From Dryococelus australis (taxonomy: Eukaryota > Arthropoda > Insecta > Phasmatodea > Phasmatidae), in NCBI GenBank assembly GCA_029891345.1, contig CM056994.1, positions 57,505,251 to 57,569,250 of the forward strand: a DNA stretch of 64,000 nt. Direction: 5' to 3'. Within the stretch, counting starts at the first letter, position 1; each line of letters begins with the position of its first letter. This document shows, one piece after another, positions 45,138 through 57,405 of the stretch. The position numbers and the translations under genes were made by a program. Under the pieces are notes generated by a model. The model made no database searches and was not told the DNA's origin. It worked only from the letters and a program-made list of their open reading frames with translations.

Positions 45138-48100
45138 GTGAATGACAACAGCCAGAATAAATCACAACCAACGGATTTGTGTCAGAGTTGGTATTTTTCT
45201 GCGCACTCTCTTCGCGGGCAATGCTCGGTCATGTTGTGAATTTAGCACTCTCAAAATGTTGCCGAAGTATGTCATTTAATGTTATAATCCCTGGGAGAAA
45301 AACTTTCTTCAGGAATAACTGATGTGTGGATACCACGAGATTTCTTTGATCTTAACGTAGAGTGAGGTGGTAAATTTCTTTCTGCATTCCGTCCGTAGAT
45401 GGCACAGCAAGAATGAAACTACATTATGTAACCCGAAGTGAGTGAAACTGTGATGATTCCTTCGGGCCACAATTAAACTCTAAGAAATTGTTCGAAAATT
45501 TAACTCACCACCAGTGTATTCGTGTATTGGGATAGTGTGAATGGTAAAGTTTTTCTCGTACACCCATGGCCATTTTCCTACATTTGTTAAGGAAATAGTC
45601 AAATATATGGGGAGGTTTCGAATGTTGTACAGCAGCGATGCTAAACATTCCTATATTTACAGCCTGAAGCTTGGTACTATTTCTATACTACGTATAAGTG
45701 AAAAATTTCCATTACAATTTAGGAAGTTTACTAGACATTTTTTTTACAGTGTACCTCGAAAATGGCGAAGCTTACATGTCCCACCCAGACTGAGACTTCC
45801 CTGAAAGAAGCAGAATTTATGACCGGGGACTGTATTCAGAAAACAAATAACGGCGAGTAGTGAAAGCATGCCTTTCTTTACTGCGGCCGTTACTACTTAT
45901 GGTCGCTGCCACACTCGCCTTTATACAAGGTCAGTGTGAACATTACCAAGGAACACGCATCCCGTTGAACAAGAACCGGTTATCAACACTGGTACACCGA
46001 CGAAAAAAGTTTTAGTGTTTACAACAACCCAGGAGTCATGCTGAGTTTTCTAGAAGTCAAAGTGGTAAAAAAAATCATTAAAGAATAACACTCACCTTAC
46101 CCACATTCAAAACTTAAATCGCAAACACCTGCGGCCATTACATGAAACATACTAAATTTAAGTACAAAATATTTAAAAAAAATTTATTTGTAATATTTTC
46201 AGATGTTAGTGTTTTTCAGAGAGAAATTCCTTGAAAAATCCACGTTTCTTGTAATGAAATAAACGCTAAATAAATTTAAGAAAGCTTTACGAAAATGTTT
46301 ACCTATGTGTTATGGCTCATCAGACGGAATATTCTGAAGCTAACCTTTGATCTGAAATGTGCTGACAGCATCCGCGGATGAGGTCGCCAAGGCGTTACTT
46401 TCGAACAGCCAGTCTGGGTTCGACTATCAGTAAGCAATAACTCTCCGGGTAAGTTATAGGCTACGTCTCGAAGGAAATATAGGCCTTTCAGGTCACCTTC
46501 CTGCGTGTGTGTTTATATACGGTAAAACCACCTGAACTCGTGCACATAATTGTTCCACTGACGATCCACATATCGAGACACCAGACATTCGTACTGTTAA
46601 ACCATGCTGGGTGAATGGACTGTATTATACATGTTATCTTTGGTTTTTCCAGTTGTTGCTATGTAAGGGTGCTCGGCGATTAAATGTGAAAAAGCTCAGT
46701 TGGGATTTCGAGTTACTGAAAATATTATTTATTCCTGTTTGATTTCTCATTCACCATGAAGAGAAGTAAGTTTGGCAACATGCATTTATAATTTTTATCC
46801 AATCGTTACAAGATCGTTTGTTTTAAGAACCCATTACATTACTGAGATAGTGTCGGACCTATTTTAAATTTAAGACGCACTCTGTATAAATTTATAAGAG
46901 AGTATATAATAAACAGCTAATCAAAATTTTACCCCCATTTATAAAATTACGTTTAAAATAATCAATTTTAAGTGAACAGTTTTACTTCACTGCATAGTAG
47001 GGCGGTGATATTTTTTTCCCCTTCGTATTCGTATCATCACAGTGCATATTTTCAAAATGGCGACATTTTGAATTTTTTGGTTTCATGCCATATTACATAA
47101 ACCAATCAAATTATTAAAACCAAAATTGGCACATTGACAGCGCACCTTCTCAGTAGTGTAATCAGCAGTTTTGCGTAGTAGTGCTGTGATAGTTTTTTAC
47201 GATTTTAATATATCAGCCTTAAAAATATTTCAGGCTAGTATGCCGAGTCTAAGGAAACATTAGGCATATTACAACCAAAACTAGTGTGCTGATAGTATCT
47301 ATTACTATTGTATATGATTCTGCACACTAACTTTCGCTCTCATTCTAAGATAAGCTACACGTGAAAAATAAGCTCAAGTATCACATTTTAAAAAAATATT
47401 CGACTGATTTACACCAAACCTGGTACGAGAGTAGTGCTTTAGTAGGCCACGTAAACTTGTATAATTTTAATTAAATGAGTAACTCGTTTTCAAACAAAAT
47501 TTCGCAATAATAACTAGTTATGGTTACTTTAATTATCTCTGAACAATGAGGCCTATTCAAATTAAAGCTGGTAGGCTTGCAGTACCTACTGCAAGCGAAG
47601 TTACTAATTCTAACCTTGTAAGATAAAGCCAAGTCATATATACCAATTTTATATTCTGTATAAATAACTACTAACTATGGCAGTCCGCCTGTATTAATGA
47701 ATTTTAAATGGTTAAGGCAAATTATTTTGTAAAGGTTGGTCTTATCATATTTTGACGTACACGCGATATCACTCGAATTATTAAACCTATTTGAACTCAG
47801 ACTGCTAAGCTGGTAATTCTTGCACGTTCTAATTGCATTAATAGATAAAATATTTAGTCCTTTATTGTTGGATTACAGTTTAAATATAATAACTTAGCAT
47901 AGCAATTTACTAACCTAGTCCCACCGCATTCGGTGGAGCACATAAAATTCTTATACAGCGGTCACATACATTTATTTAATGACAGTGTTATTATCTTAGT
48001 TTTATACGCTGTATCTCTAGGATGATTTAAAAGAATAAACCCAAGCTACATGCGGTGAAAACCTACTGCGTCACTTAATTCACAAAATTATAGGCTCGGA

Positions 48101-48339
48101 CGTCTGGCAACTTAAAGAGTGGCACAAACAAAGATATTACTGGTCTGCATTGTATTTCAGGAACTACCCTACCGATGGACATAATATATTTTTGAAAATT
48201 CCTTATAATGGAATGCATCTTTTAAAACATATGCTCTAACTCTCAAAACCTTGAGAACCCTCGCAATACTACTTGCATGTGTATGTTTAAGTTAAAGTAG
48301 TAATTAAGCTAGATCAAGCTTTTGTACGTAAAGATGAAA
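45138..48339. other. Intergenic sequence with a weak internal duplication
   Basis: No gene seen. Around 46975-47310 similar blocks recur with a spacing of roughly 190 bp (TAGTAGGGCGGTGATA and TAGTAGTGCTGTGATA, then CATATTACA plus CCAAAA), suggesting an old tandem duplication. Confidence 0.4.
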
Positions 48340-48355
48340 CCCCCCCCCCCCCCCC
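48340..48355. repeat. Poly-C run (16 C)
   Basis: Sixteen consecutive C residues after AAGATGAAA. Homopolymer of unusual length for this AT-rich region, and a likely sequencing or assembly weak spot. Confidence 0.95.
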
Positions 48356-48817
48356 TGCCCGCATCAATAGTAAGCCTTCTTGCACAAGCTGGGGCGTTAC
48401 TGATCACCAGTAAAAAATGGCAAGTGCGATGTTACTTTATTCATTTTATAACGCAGCGTTGTTCACGAACTGAAGATATTCGCATGTTGATGTTATGCAC
48501 TTTTCTAACACAAAAACATTAACCAGAAGTACCAATCCGTGGCTACAGACGTGAAATTTATGGTAATAATTGGCACGGAAATGTAAAATAACGAATATAT
48601 ACATTACGTTTAATTCTATAAAGAATTTGCGCTAGTGGTTATTCAGATTAACGGTATTCTATCATCTGCTGTTCTGTGCCCGGCTCAACGAAAGTTGGTG
48701 GGTCGTGCTGTAGTGAATGCGCTCATTACACATGACAGATGTACAAGCTGTATTCGCGCGTGCTCTCTTTACTACGCCCCAGCGTTGTAAAGCCCTTTGG
48801 TCAACTATAGCAGGTAA

Positions 48818-48852
48818 AGCGAGTGAGTGAAGAGATTTGATCGGCTCTTAAC
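48818..48852 (-). mobile_element. SINE family 1, 3' end fragment
   Basis: Minus strand reads AGAGCCGATCAAATCTCTTC followed by ACTCACTCGC, matching the 3' end of the family 1 SINE. The rest of the element is absent. Confidence 0.6.
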
Positions 48853-48987
48853 ATGCCTTGTATTTGATGCTCAGACTGGCCATATAATTAATTTAAAAAT
48901 AAATAATTTCGCTCTTATGCCTACTAAATTCAATATGGCGATATGTATAGTCACACAATCATATTTCATGACGGTCTTAAAAGGATG

Positions 48988-49112
48988 TACACAGTCGTGG
49001 AAGGTCGTGCAAGTTCGTACTAGGTCGTACACAATCGTAAATGGTTGTAAACAGTCGTATACGGTCGTACACGGTCTACACGGTCGTACACGGTTGAACA
49101 CGGTAGTACATG
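48988..49112. repeat. Decamer minisatellite around GGTCGTACAC
   Basis: About ten to twelve imperfect 10-11 bp units such as GGTCGTACAC, GGTCGTACTA and CAGTCGTATA. The overlapping minus-strand ORF at 48871-49101, rich in TVYDC, is a translation of this repeat and not a gene. Confidence 0.88.
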
Positions 49113-49455
49113 TTCATTGAAAAGCATTTAAAGGCGAATAATAGTCTGAAATCGACAACGTCAGTTTACTAACCCGTCCTGTATGCTAGGAATAGAATTA
49201 ATGACAAACAAGAGATACTCGCACGTGACTCGTCGACAAACAGAAGATATCAAGTGTCGGAAATGAAAATAACAAAGTATTTCGCTCCTGTTGGCATGTG
49301 ACAGAATGAAACACGTTTAGTCACCAGGCAACACACTGTCATATTAGGTAGAGTTGTTGTAATAGCCACCTGGTCTTTCTACCTAGCTCTACGCAGCTTT
49401 AGAACCAGGTCACCTTCACCTGTTAGCTTAACCTCTGGTTTAACGCTTGTTTAAT

Positions 49456-49690
49456 ATGGGTAAGTGCATCGATGTCTTGAGAGCCGATGAAGGCGAAGCA
49501 AGGTGAGTACGGAAGTAGCACCGGAATGCAAGGGCGAAGGAAACGGGAGATTCCCGAGAAAACCCGCCGACCAGCGGCATCGTCTGGCATGATTCCCACA
49601 TGGGAAAATCCTGGGGCGACCTCACAGGGAATTGAACCCTGTTCCCCTTTGGTGGGAGGTGAGTAGTCTAACCACTACCCCAGCGCAGTT
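49456..49690 (-). mobile_element. tRNA-derived SINE, family 1, copy 5
   Basis: Minus strand head GGGGTAGTGGTTAGACTACT, B box GGGTTCAATTCCC (well preserved), core GTCGGCGGGTTTTCTCGG and tail GGCTCTCAAGACATCGATG. Among the best preserved tRNA-like heads in the window. Confidence 0.87.
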
Positions 49691-49732
49691 TCTATTGCGG
49701 TAAAAGTTTCACTCTTTAGTGTAGGAAATAAA

Positions 49733-50267
49733 CTGGACTCAAAACTATCCGTTTCATCCGTCAGTCGCCCGTCCGTCCGTCGATCACGTGATCTTCAACC
49801 AATCGCAGGGCAACTTTTTTTCTATCTGACAATCCTTTAAATATTTCTCAAACTTTAACTTTAGACGGACCAGCGGATGGGCTATCGCCTTGTAATATCG
49901 TTCCTTAAACATGGCTGTCGGTTAACAGTCACTTGTTTATTGTCTGAATATTTTTCTTTTTAAATTCATAAGGCAGTGATGTTTATTTTTTTTTACGTTT
50001 CACCTTTGAATTGAACTAAATATGACTTGTATATTTTAAAAGGAAATGCTAATAAATTATGTCAGGGAAAGAAAATATATTTACGACATTCATTAAACAC
50101 ATTTCTCTCTGCGCGAGGATGTTTTTGTTGTTGGGTGGTAACACTGAACATTTTCTGGCTAGACGGATCGACGGAGGATGGACTGTTGTGAGTCACTTTC
50201 AATTGACGGACTAAAAAAAACTGACGGACGGGAGACTGACGGAAGTGACGAATGGTTGTAAGCCCAG
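49733..50267. mobile_element. MITE-like element with CCGTC-rich ends
   Basis: Left end CTGGACTCAAAACTATCCG and right end, inverted, CTGGGCTTACAACCATTCG. Both are followed by CCGTCAGTC(G/T)CCCGTCCGTC. Length about 535 bp with no ORF. Target duplication not clear, superfamily unknown. Confidence 0.75.
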
Positions 50268-51463
50268 CTTTACTGACGTGTTTCTCGCTCAGGCAGCGGT
50301 GTTTATAGCCGAAGGATCAAGAGGATAGGAAGTGAAGAATTAAAGATACAATCATCTGTAGAAGCATGTACAGGCTAATTTTTATTTAGTTATCTGTCAC
50401 TGTGACAATGTTCCAAATAAAAAAAAATTGTATTGGTATAAACTAATGTTTATGGCAAAACATTTAACTCTTTGTCGCCGCATGTTATTTAGTAGGGTCT
50501 CTTTTAACAAAATATTTTTATTCACCGTTTTATATTTTTACAGTGAAAAAAAGGGGAGAGGGGAAGCAAAACACCGCGAGTGTAGATGTAAAAAATTTAA
50601 CTTCAAAAAATTTTGCCATGTACAATTTAAGTTACTTCTTATTCGCCTTTTCTTGGTTCCTTCGGAGTGGTAGTTTGGGCTTAGCATCTCGTCGACCCAA
50701 AATAATTCCGCCAGTATAGAACTTGCTATTTAATATTTTTATTCATACACATTTTTTGTTGTGGAGCCACCTCGTGAAATCATTGGAGCCCTCTAGTGAA
50801 ACTAGGAGGAGAGACGCTGAACTCTCTCCTTCTTTCCGACGTCATTCCTGGAAACTCTTCTTTTTTTTGCTCTATTTTAATTTTCTATAGATTTGTGGCA
50901 TATTATTCAAGAAATTATTTTTCCAAACCTTAACTTGACTGGTGTAGTAAGATGAAATTTCTTCGCAACGATATGGAGGACGGATAGGTGTATTTTCTCG
51001 ATTAGTGCAGAATTTATCGTGAACGATGGCTGCAAACAATAAGGAAGCCGGGTAAAATCCGTCCGCGGAAAAAAAAAAAAAAAAAGTTTATTTTTTTCCT
51101 GGTTCTGAACCCTCCATCACCAAGTAAGGTTGAGCTAGCCGAGGGATTACAGTCTTGCGTTACACATTTATCGCAGTATACGAAGTGTATTGCCTTTGCT
51201 GAGGCATGAACGCAGAATCGCCATCGAAAGGATCGTTGCGAATTGCTCACGGTTTGTGTCGATTAATTTTTAATCGCTGCATATTCTTTAAAACGAAGTT
51301 TTGAATGATTTCGCACACGTACTTGATAAACGCAATGATCCTAGTCGTAAGTCCATGAAGACGTTAATTTTTCCCCGCAGCGGATGCGGTAGAAGGGTAT
51401 ACCTACAAATGGCAGACAGGAGAAACTAAAGACGCGCGGTCGCCCGGAAATTTTGATAATTTT
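50268..51463. other. Intergenic sequence with poly-A tract
   Basis: No gene. A 17-base A run lies near 51069-51085. Confidence 0.4.
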
Positions 51464-52296
51464 CATTCTAAATTCGAATGAGTGGGAAACCATTGATTCG
51501 CAGTAAAATTCAACTACTCGAATTAGTGAAAATGGCTCCACTTAGATTCTGTAAAAAACCACTGATTGTTTCAGTGGAAAATTTTCACTGATTGAATAAG
51601 TGACGGCCGACTACAGTGGCGAATTGAATATTATTTGTATTGTATGTAGCTAAATAATTACGCGAAATAAACATATTAACGATAGTTTACTATTTATATA
51701 AATAGAGGAAAATATATATGTGTTATATTTTCGCCGCGAAATCTTGAATATTTAAATTGTATGCTCTTACTTTTCGTTTTTGGTTTAATTGGTGCCGTTA
51801 GGATTGTTAAAACGAATAGTATACACGAGTGCACTCTCCTCGCCACATTATATGCAGTTTAGACCTTGAAAAGAGCGCTGTGACGATTGCATGAAAACGG
51901 AATGAAAGACGTAAGAATTGAATGAAAGGCTGAATGTTCATATTACCTCATAAAATGGCTTTTTGAAAGACAAAACACATTTTTAGACAGGATTTGTATG
52001 GTGTTTTATCAGTTTATTCGTTGTTATTTCACTTGATACAAGTTGTTTAACGGCCATTTTTAAACGTTATTTGACGGCAATTTTTACCGCCCTTTAACTG
52101 ATCCATCAGTTAAAAATAAACCACTGAATAAACAGTGAAAAAAAAAAGATGAATCAGTGAAAAATGTCACTGAATCAATAAGTGAAGGAAATCTGTCATT
52201 CTTTCACTGATTCACGAATTAAAGTGACTTTTGCATCAGTCAGATACGTTTGATTGGTTGAAACAGTGAAATTCTCACTGATTCATATTTAGAGTG
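51464..52296. mobile_element. Non-autonomous element with CAYTCTAAAT inverted ends and CAGTGAAA repeats
   Basis: Left end CATTCTAAATTCGAATGAGT matches the inverted right end CACTCTAAATATGAATCAGT. The subterminal 100-150 bp on both sides carry many copies of (T)CAGTGAAAA and its complement. About 833 bp, non-coding, no clear target duplication. Confidence 0.72.
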
Positions 52297-55200
52297 TACG
52301 ATACACGAGAGTTGGTCATGAGAAAATACTGAGTCTTCGCATTCGGGGTCTCCATTCTGCTCACCATATAACAGAGTACGAAATGTGTTCTTAAAAGAGG
52401 GATCACTAACCCATGTTGATCACCACTCGTCTATGCCACAAAATATACTATTAATACTCTATGTGATTGCACCCTAAGCAGAGTTTTCAAAAATGTTAAT
52501 TATGAAACAAAAGTATACGTGTTGGAATACTATTCTTAGTAAGGTTATTAAAGTATTTTGTCTGGAAAACATTATTCCCTATTATTCCTGAATAAATAAT
52601 GCTCCGTTCCATTGTTTTCAGTTTATTAATTTCTCCTTTTAAGAAGGTTATTAAATGAGAACCTCTTGTAATTCATGTTTCCAAGAAATATTTATTTTAA
52701 ACAACCGAAATTATATTCCAACATGCAATTTTAATATGTTATTTAAATTTTACAAATAATATCACATATTAACATAATTATACTTTTTTTGCCGAACATA
52801 TGTTTTATGCTATACGAGAATAAAATTCATCCAATAAGCATTTCCTTTGCATTCAGTGTTTTATCAGTAAGTAATGTGAGTTTTGCCATGTTTTAATGCA
52901 GCTAAGATAGTAGAAGTTCTGCCCCTGTCGTGTCTCTCTCTGGCGGGCGTCGCAGGTAACGTTTTCACCTACAGCAGGCAACGACACCACTGACAACCCC
53001 AACGATTTACAGTCAATCCATTATTTCTACCATTATATAATGCACAGCAAGAAATTAAATAGATGTTACGTATGGGGTTATGACAACGTATAAGGAGTTA
53101 ACACATTCAAAAATTGGTTGATCAGAATTTTTATTATATATGGTAAATCTTCTCTTTACAGGAGTTGCAACAAAAAATTGCTAAAACGTTTATGAAAGTA
53201 CAAAAAATATCAATTATTTACTGGAGTTTCAATTAAACAATCGCTAAAACCTTTATAAAAGAATTAAAATCATCAATATATATTTTATATTTAATATTTA
53301 CAAACACAAAAATTTACGTTTGTACTATATGGTGATTGCCGGTAACCATTACTATATTAATATTTTTAATAAAACGAATGTAGGAAACGTTCACCCATCT
53401 ATGTTCTAGCCTCTGAACACAAACTCCACAACAAACGAGAAAATTAACGAAACATGTGGTTCTGATGAACTAATTTTTTCATTTATAAACTACGCTTGCA
53501 CAGTAATATGTAAAAAATTTGTTACCGTAAAATGCATTGTTTATTTTTTTTAACTTTTGTTTGAAACCGTCTTTTTCGTGTCTAAATTAGGCGATCCTTT
53601 GCACATGTTTATTTCAGAATTATTTGAAATGTTATGAAGCTAAAATAATGTAGTACATCCGAACTAAAAAAAAAAAAAAATATATTGGGCACAGAAATCA
53701 ACAGAAAACAACAACTTATAATGCCCGCCATGCGTGTATTATTTTTTTGAAGAAAGGAAATTACTTGTTGCAAATAAAGAATACAAAAATGCAGCTTGGA
53801 CGTTTTGGCGTCGTACAAAGACAGTGTCTGTGTACGCGAATATTTTGTATCACATTTCTTGCCTTTCTGCATGCTTGTTTCGGATTATGTAGTTGACAGG
53901 CATGCTATAACGAATCAGTATCCGATGAAATTGTTCGAAGTGACAGTGTTCTGGCATAGAATAAGTGGTGCGAATGTGACGTTTGTAAAGGAAAATAAAT
54001 CAAATTACATCAGCTCTGCGGCACGTGCAATTTGAGTTAGCAACCTTCTACCGAATACGAGTATAACTGGTCGGGCTTGGAACATAGCTTAAAGATATCA
54101 TCTATTAGACAGGGACATTATATTATCTGTTCTTTTTCAGAGCCTTATTTTACTGTTGAACGAAGGCCTCGAAAATAACGGTCAAAGCAATGCAGTTAAT
54201 ATTCTAGAAACAAACATTTTGTTTACGATTAAGTATCTCCTTTTACTGAAAAAATTTGGACCTTGTAAATTTATTCCTGTATGATTTGTATAGAGGGTGT
54301 AACAAATATCCTTAGCTAGCCCAGATGATTTTATTCTTCATTGGTTTCTAATGGGACGCAAAACTACCTTACATTGCACACACTTACAAAAAAGAAAGTG
54401 GTTTTAAAAGCAGTTATACTGTTGACATTATATTTATAATGTTATTAGATAATATAATCTTACAGAATTTTAGCAAAAGAATGGCATGATTGTAATAATA
54501 ATAAGAAATAATAGTTTGCTTCTAAGCATTGAAACTAATCAGGGGTTTGTGCTCATGGCCTAGCAAAATGACAGGGACGGATCCAGCCGTTCAATGTAAA
54601 CACTTTTTGTGAAATATTTTACAAATGCATGTGACAGCAGTGTCTCCGCCGACGTTGGTGAACTATTTTGCATACATATGTCCATGTTTTTTTTACTTTA
54701 CGTCGAAGTAGATTTATCCTAAAGATTATTACAATAACATGTACACTGTATTACTAAACTTACATAGAATGGTGTAAAATTACAATAACTATATAAAAAA
54801 ACTGCAAACGTCCGTGTATTTTTCCTCCATGGCAAGTAAATTTACACAGACATCGCAATTGGAATTTCACAACAATGGATGTGTCTTTTTTCACTATTAA
54901 AAAAGTAAAATCACAGATTCACTGTAATTGTAAACATATATGAACTGTTCACTGTTTTACCAAATAACTTTACAGTCAGTATCAGCTCTTCTACAACTGT
55001 GGCGTGTTAATACACATCCTATGAATGTGTAGTTTTACCATTTTTACGTTATTGTACCTCATTTTGTGACTCGGTAGTTAACAGAGCTATAAATATATCT
55101 TTAAAGTGTGAAAAGCAAATTATTTCAGGTATAGAATACGTAGTTAAATGCAAAAATCAGCATATCCCATCAGCAGGAGTTAAGATTTTGTTTTGAACAC

Positions 55201-56062
55201 ACAAATGGAGTTCGATGTAGTTCTACTCCCTACCGCTAGATCGCCACTTTCAAAAAAATACTTGTAGTAGTTATCTTTGAATTCCTTGAAAAATTGGTGT
55301 AAAATTACAAATATTGTACTCGTTTAGAAAATTACACACAAAAATGTCTGATAACCGAAAATTTGTTTACGTAAGTATGCGCTCACAGATACTCCAGAAT
55401 GCAATGCAAGTTTATACAAAAAACGGTCTTTGTTACACAATGGAAGGAATAACTATACTGACATTGACCGTTTATGCGACGACCATGTAGCAGTAATACA
55501 AATACACAATTTAGGGTTTCAATATAGGGAGTGGGTGTGTTTTCACACATTTACTCATTGGATAATTAAGGAAATTTGCGTAAAAGTACACGTACTACAG
55601 TTTCTTTTACAATCTACACATCATATATATATATATAATTGCAAACAATTCGTAAGTGTAAATCAAGATCTATTCTTTGGTGTTTGTAAAGAGGCGGGAG
55701 GTGTAGCTTTGGCCATGCACAATATCCTGTATACGTACGAGTGTGTAAAACATTATACTCATGCATATATACAACGTGTTTAGGAAACATATGTACAAAC
55801 TCGGACATGTGATTCGTGAATGGAACACAGGAAGGTTGATATAGGACACCCATGGTCCATCTCAAATACTAAGGGCTGAAGCCCCTAAAGCCGGAGGGCG
55901 ACAAGCATATTACGTGGGATATTAAGCAAACTACTTGCGTTAGAGGAAACACAAATTGGTATACGGATTAATTAAACCACTATCTTGGATAAAAGAAAGG
56001 TATGGTCAGTCATAATCACCCCCATCATGTAAATAATAGGGGTTGGCACCCTTTAATTGCAT
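52297..56062. other. Intergenic sequence, nothing recognised
   Basis: AT-rich, low-complexity. ORFs at 53609-54035 and 55430-55865 show no motif. No LTR was recognised left of the retroelement. Confidence 0.4.
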
Positions 56063-56930
56063 GCAACATTTACCTGATCTAAATCAGTTCCTGCTATCAA
56101 AGTCTTGTCCGCGGGTAATTTAAGAGCAATATCTCGAATAATTTCTGACAAATTTCCTGGAGTCAATAACGAAGTGGGCAACCTACCAGTCGCTATGATA
56201 TCCAATGCCACAGTTATTTTTGTTTCCTCTTGTTTATAAGACTGAAGAGTTCATTCTAATTCTCTCAGCAAACTACTGTATTTAAGTGTTTCCCCTAAAT
56301 TGCTAATCGTTAAACTGTAATTTCTTTCACTCATTGAGGCTGTTAAAGTATTCCAAGCAGTCATGTGGTTCAAAGTTTTTATTACTTTCGCTAACTTTTT
56401 TGCTAAAATGCCTACGTCCTTCGAGTTTTTCTCTACTCTGGCATTCATCCCTTTCACGAAAGTTAATTGTTTCTCCACTATATGAATCAATTTTTCTTGT
56501 CTCGTCCCCAACTCACTAGTGACTTGATGACTACGGACATAATCATTATTCGCAAGTTTACCAAATAAAAATTTCAGAATACTACCACCTGCATCTATCA
56601 AACGTCTCTTTTTGCGAGACGATTTTCTGGGAAAATATCAAAGTTAATTCATTTACTTCTTCCTCTAATTCTGCAATTAGTCTATCAAGAACATCTATCC
56701 CTGAACGTGGTTTTTCGATCTCTTGGTTTCCAGAAAACTTCATCCCTTTAATTACGTTCATTTGGTTCCTAAATTCCTGATTAATTCTCTCCAATTTTCC
56801 TATGGGTATGTCTAGTACTATTGTCCATCTGTCTCCTGTTAATACAACGTCCATTTCTTGGACCAGAAACACGCCAGCGCCTATGGTGTGATCTGCAATG
56901 CAAACCAATATACCTCTTATTTAGTTTTTC
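56063..56930 (-). pseudogene. env: Truncated insect-retrovirus-type envelope (baculovirus F-like)
   Basis: Membrane fusion protein family of insect retroviruses. A possible splice acceptor (TTGGTTTGCATTGCAG) at about 56885-56910 precedes an open piece beginning DHTIGAGVF, with no in-frame ATG, as expected for a spliced env. A basic furin-like site (RKSSRKKRR) and a following hydrophobic Gly-rich segment (GGSILKFLFGKL), typical of the fusion peptide, lie at about 56625-56560, in a different frame from the upstream piece. A coiled heptad region follows to 56251, where a stop interrupts. Further reading ends near 56063. The C-terminal half and transmembrane anchor are absent. Confidence 0.75.
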
Positions 56931-57405
56931 GCATTGAACTCGTAATTATCATCAAATGCTAGGTTACATTATATTCTGAGGCTACGCACCACTTATTTCT
57001 GCTTCCTCCTCTTACACTGAGGGGTTTCTTACATTTGAATGCAAATTATACCTGACACTAGGTTCACCTACTTTCTCACGAATTTTCCCTTTTAGATAAC
57101 GCGACGGTTCCCAAACGTCGTCAGTTTCTACATTATCATAACACTCACTATCATCGAGGGTGCTGTGGTCCCTAGGGCATTCAAAACATATTTCCTCTAC
57201 TCCACCTATTTCTGCTAACTCTGTTATATCTGCTAAAATTGGGCGTGACTTTGAACCTATATTTTCTTCAATATTTTCCTCAGTTAATTCTTTATCTCTC
57301 TCACTATCGCCAAATTTTTCAACTGATTCTTCTTCATCAATAATCCGCGGGCTTTTTCCCTACATGTTGTGTCTCGGCCTAGACACGAGCTCCTTGGCTC
57401 TATAG

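Noticed and set aside
46380-46450. Possible tRNA-like sequence with GGGTTCGACTATC
   Set aside because: No cloverleaf could be closed and no A box of quality was seen.
48871-49101. 76-codon ORF with repeated TVYDC
   Set aside because: Translation of the decamer minisatellite.
55860-56062. Possible 3' LTR of the retroelement
   Set aside because: No TG...CA ends, no polypurine tract, and no second copy in the window to compare.
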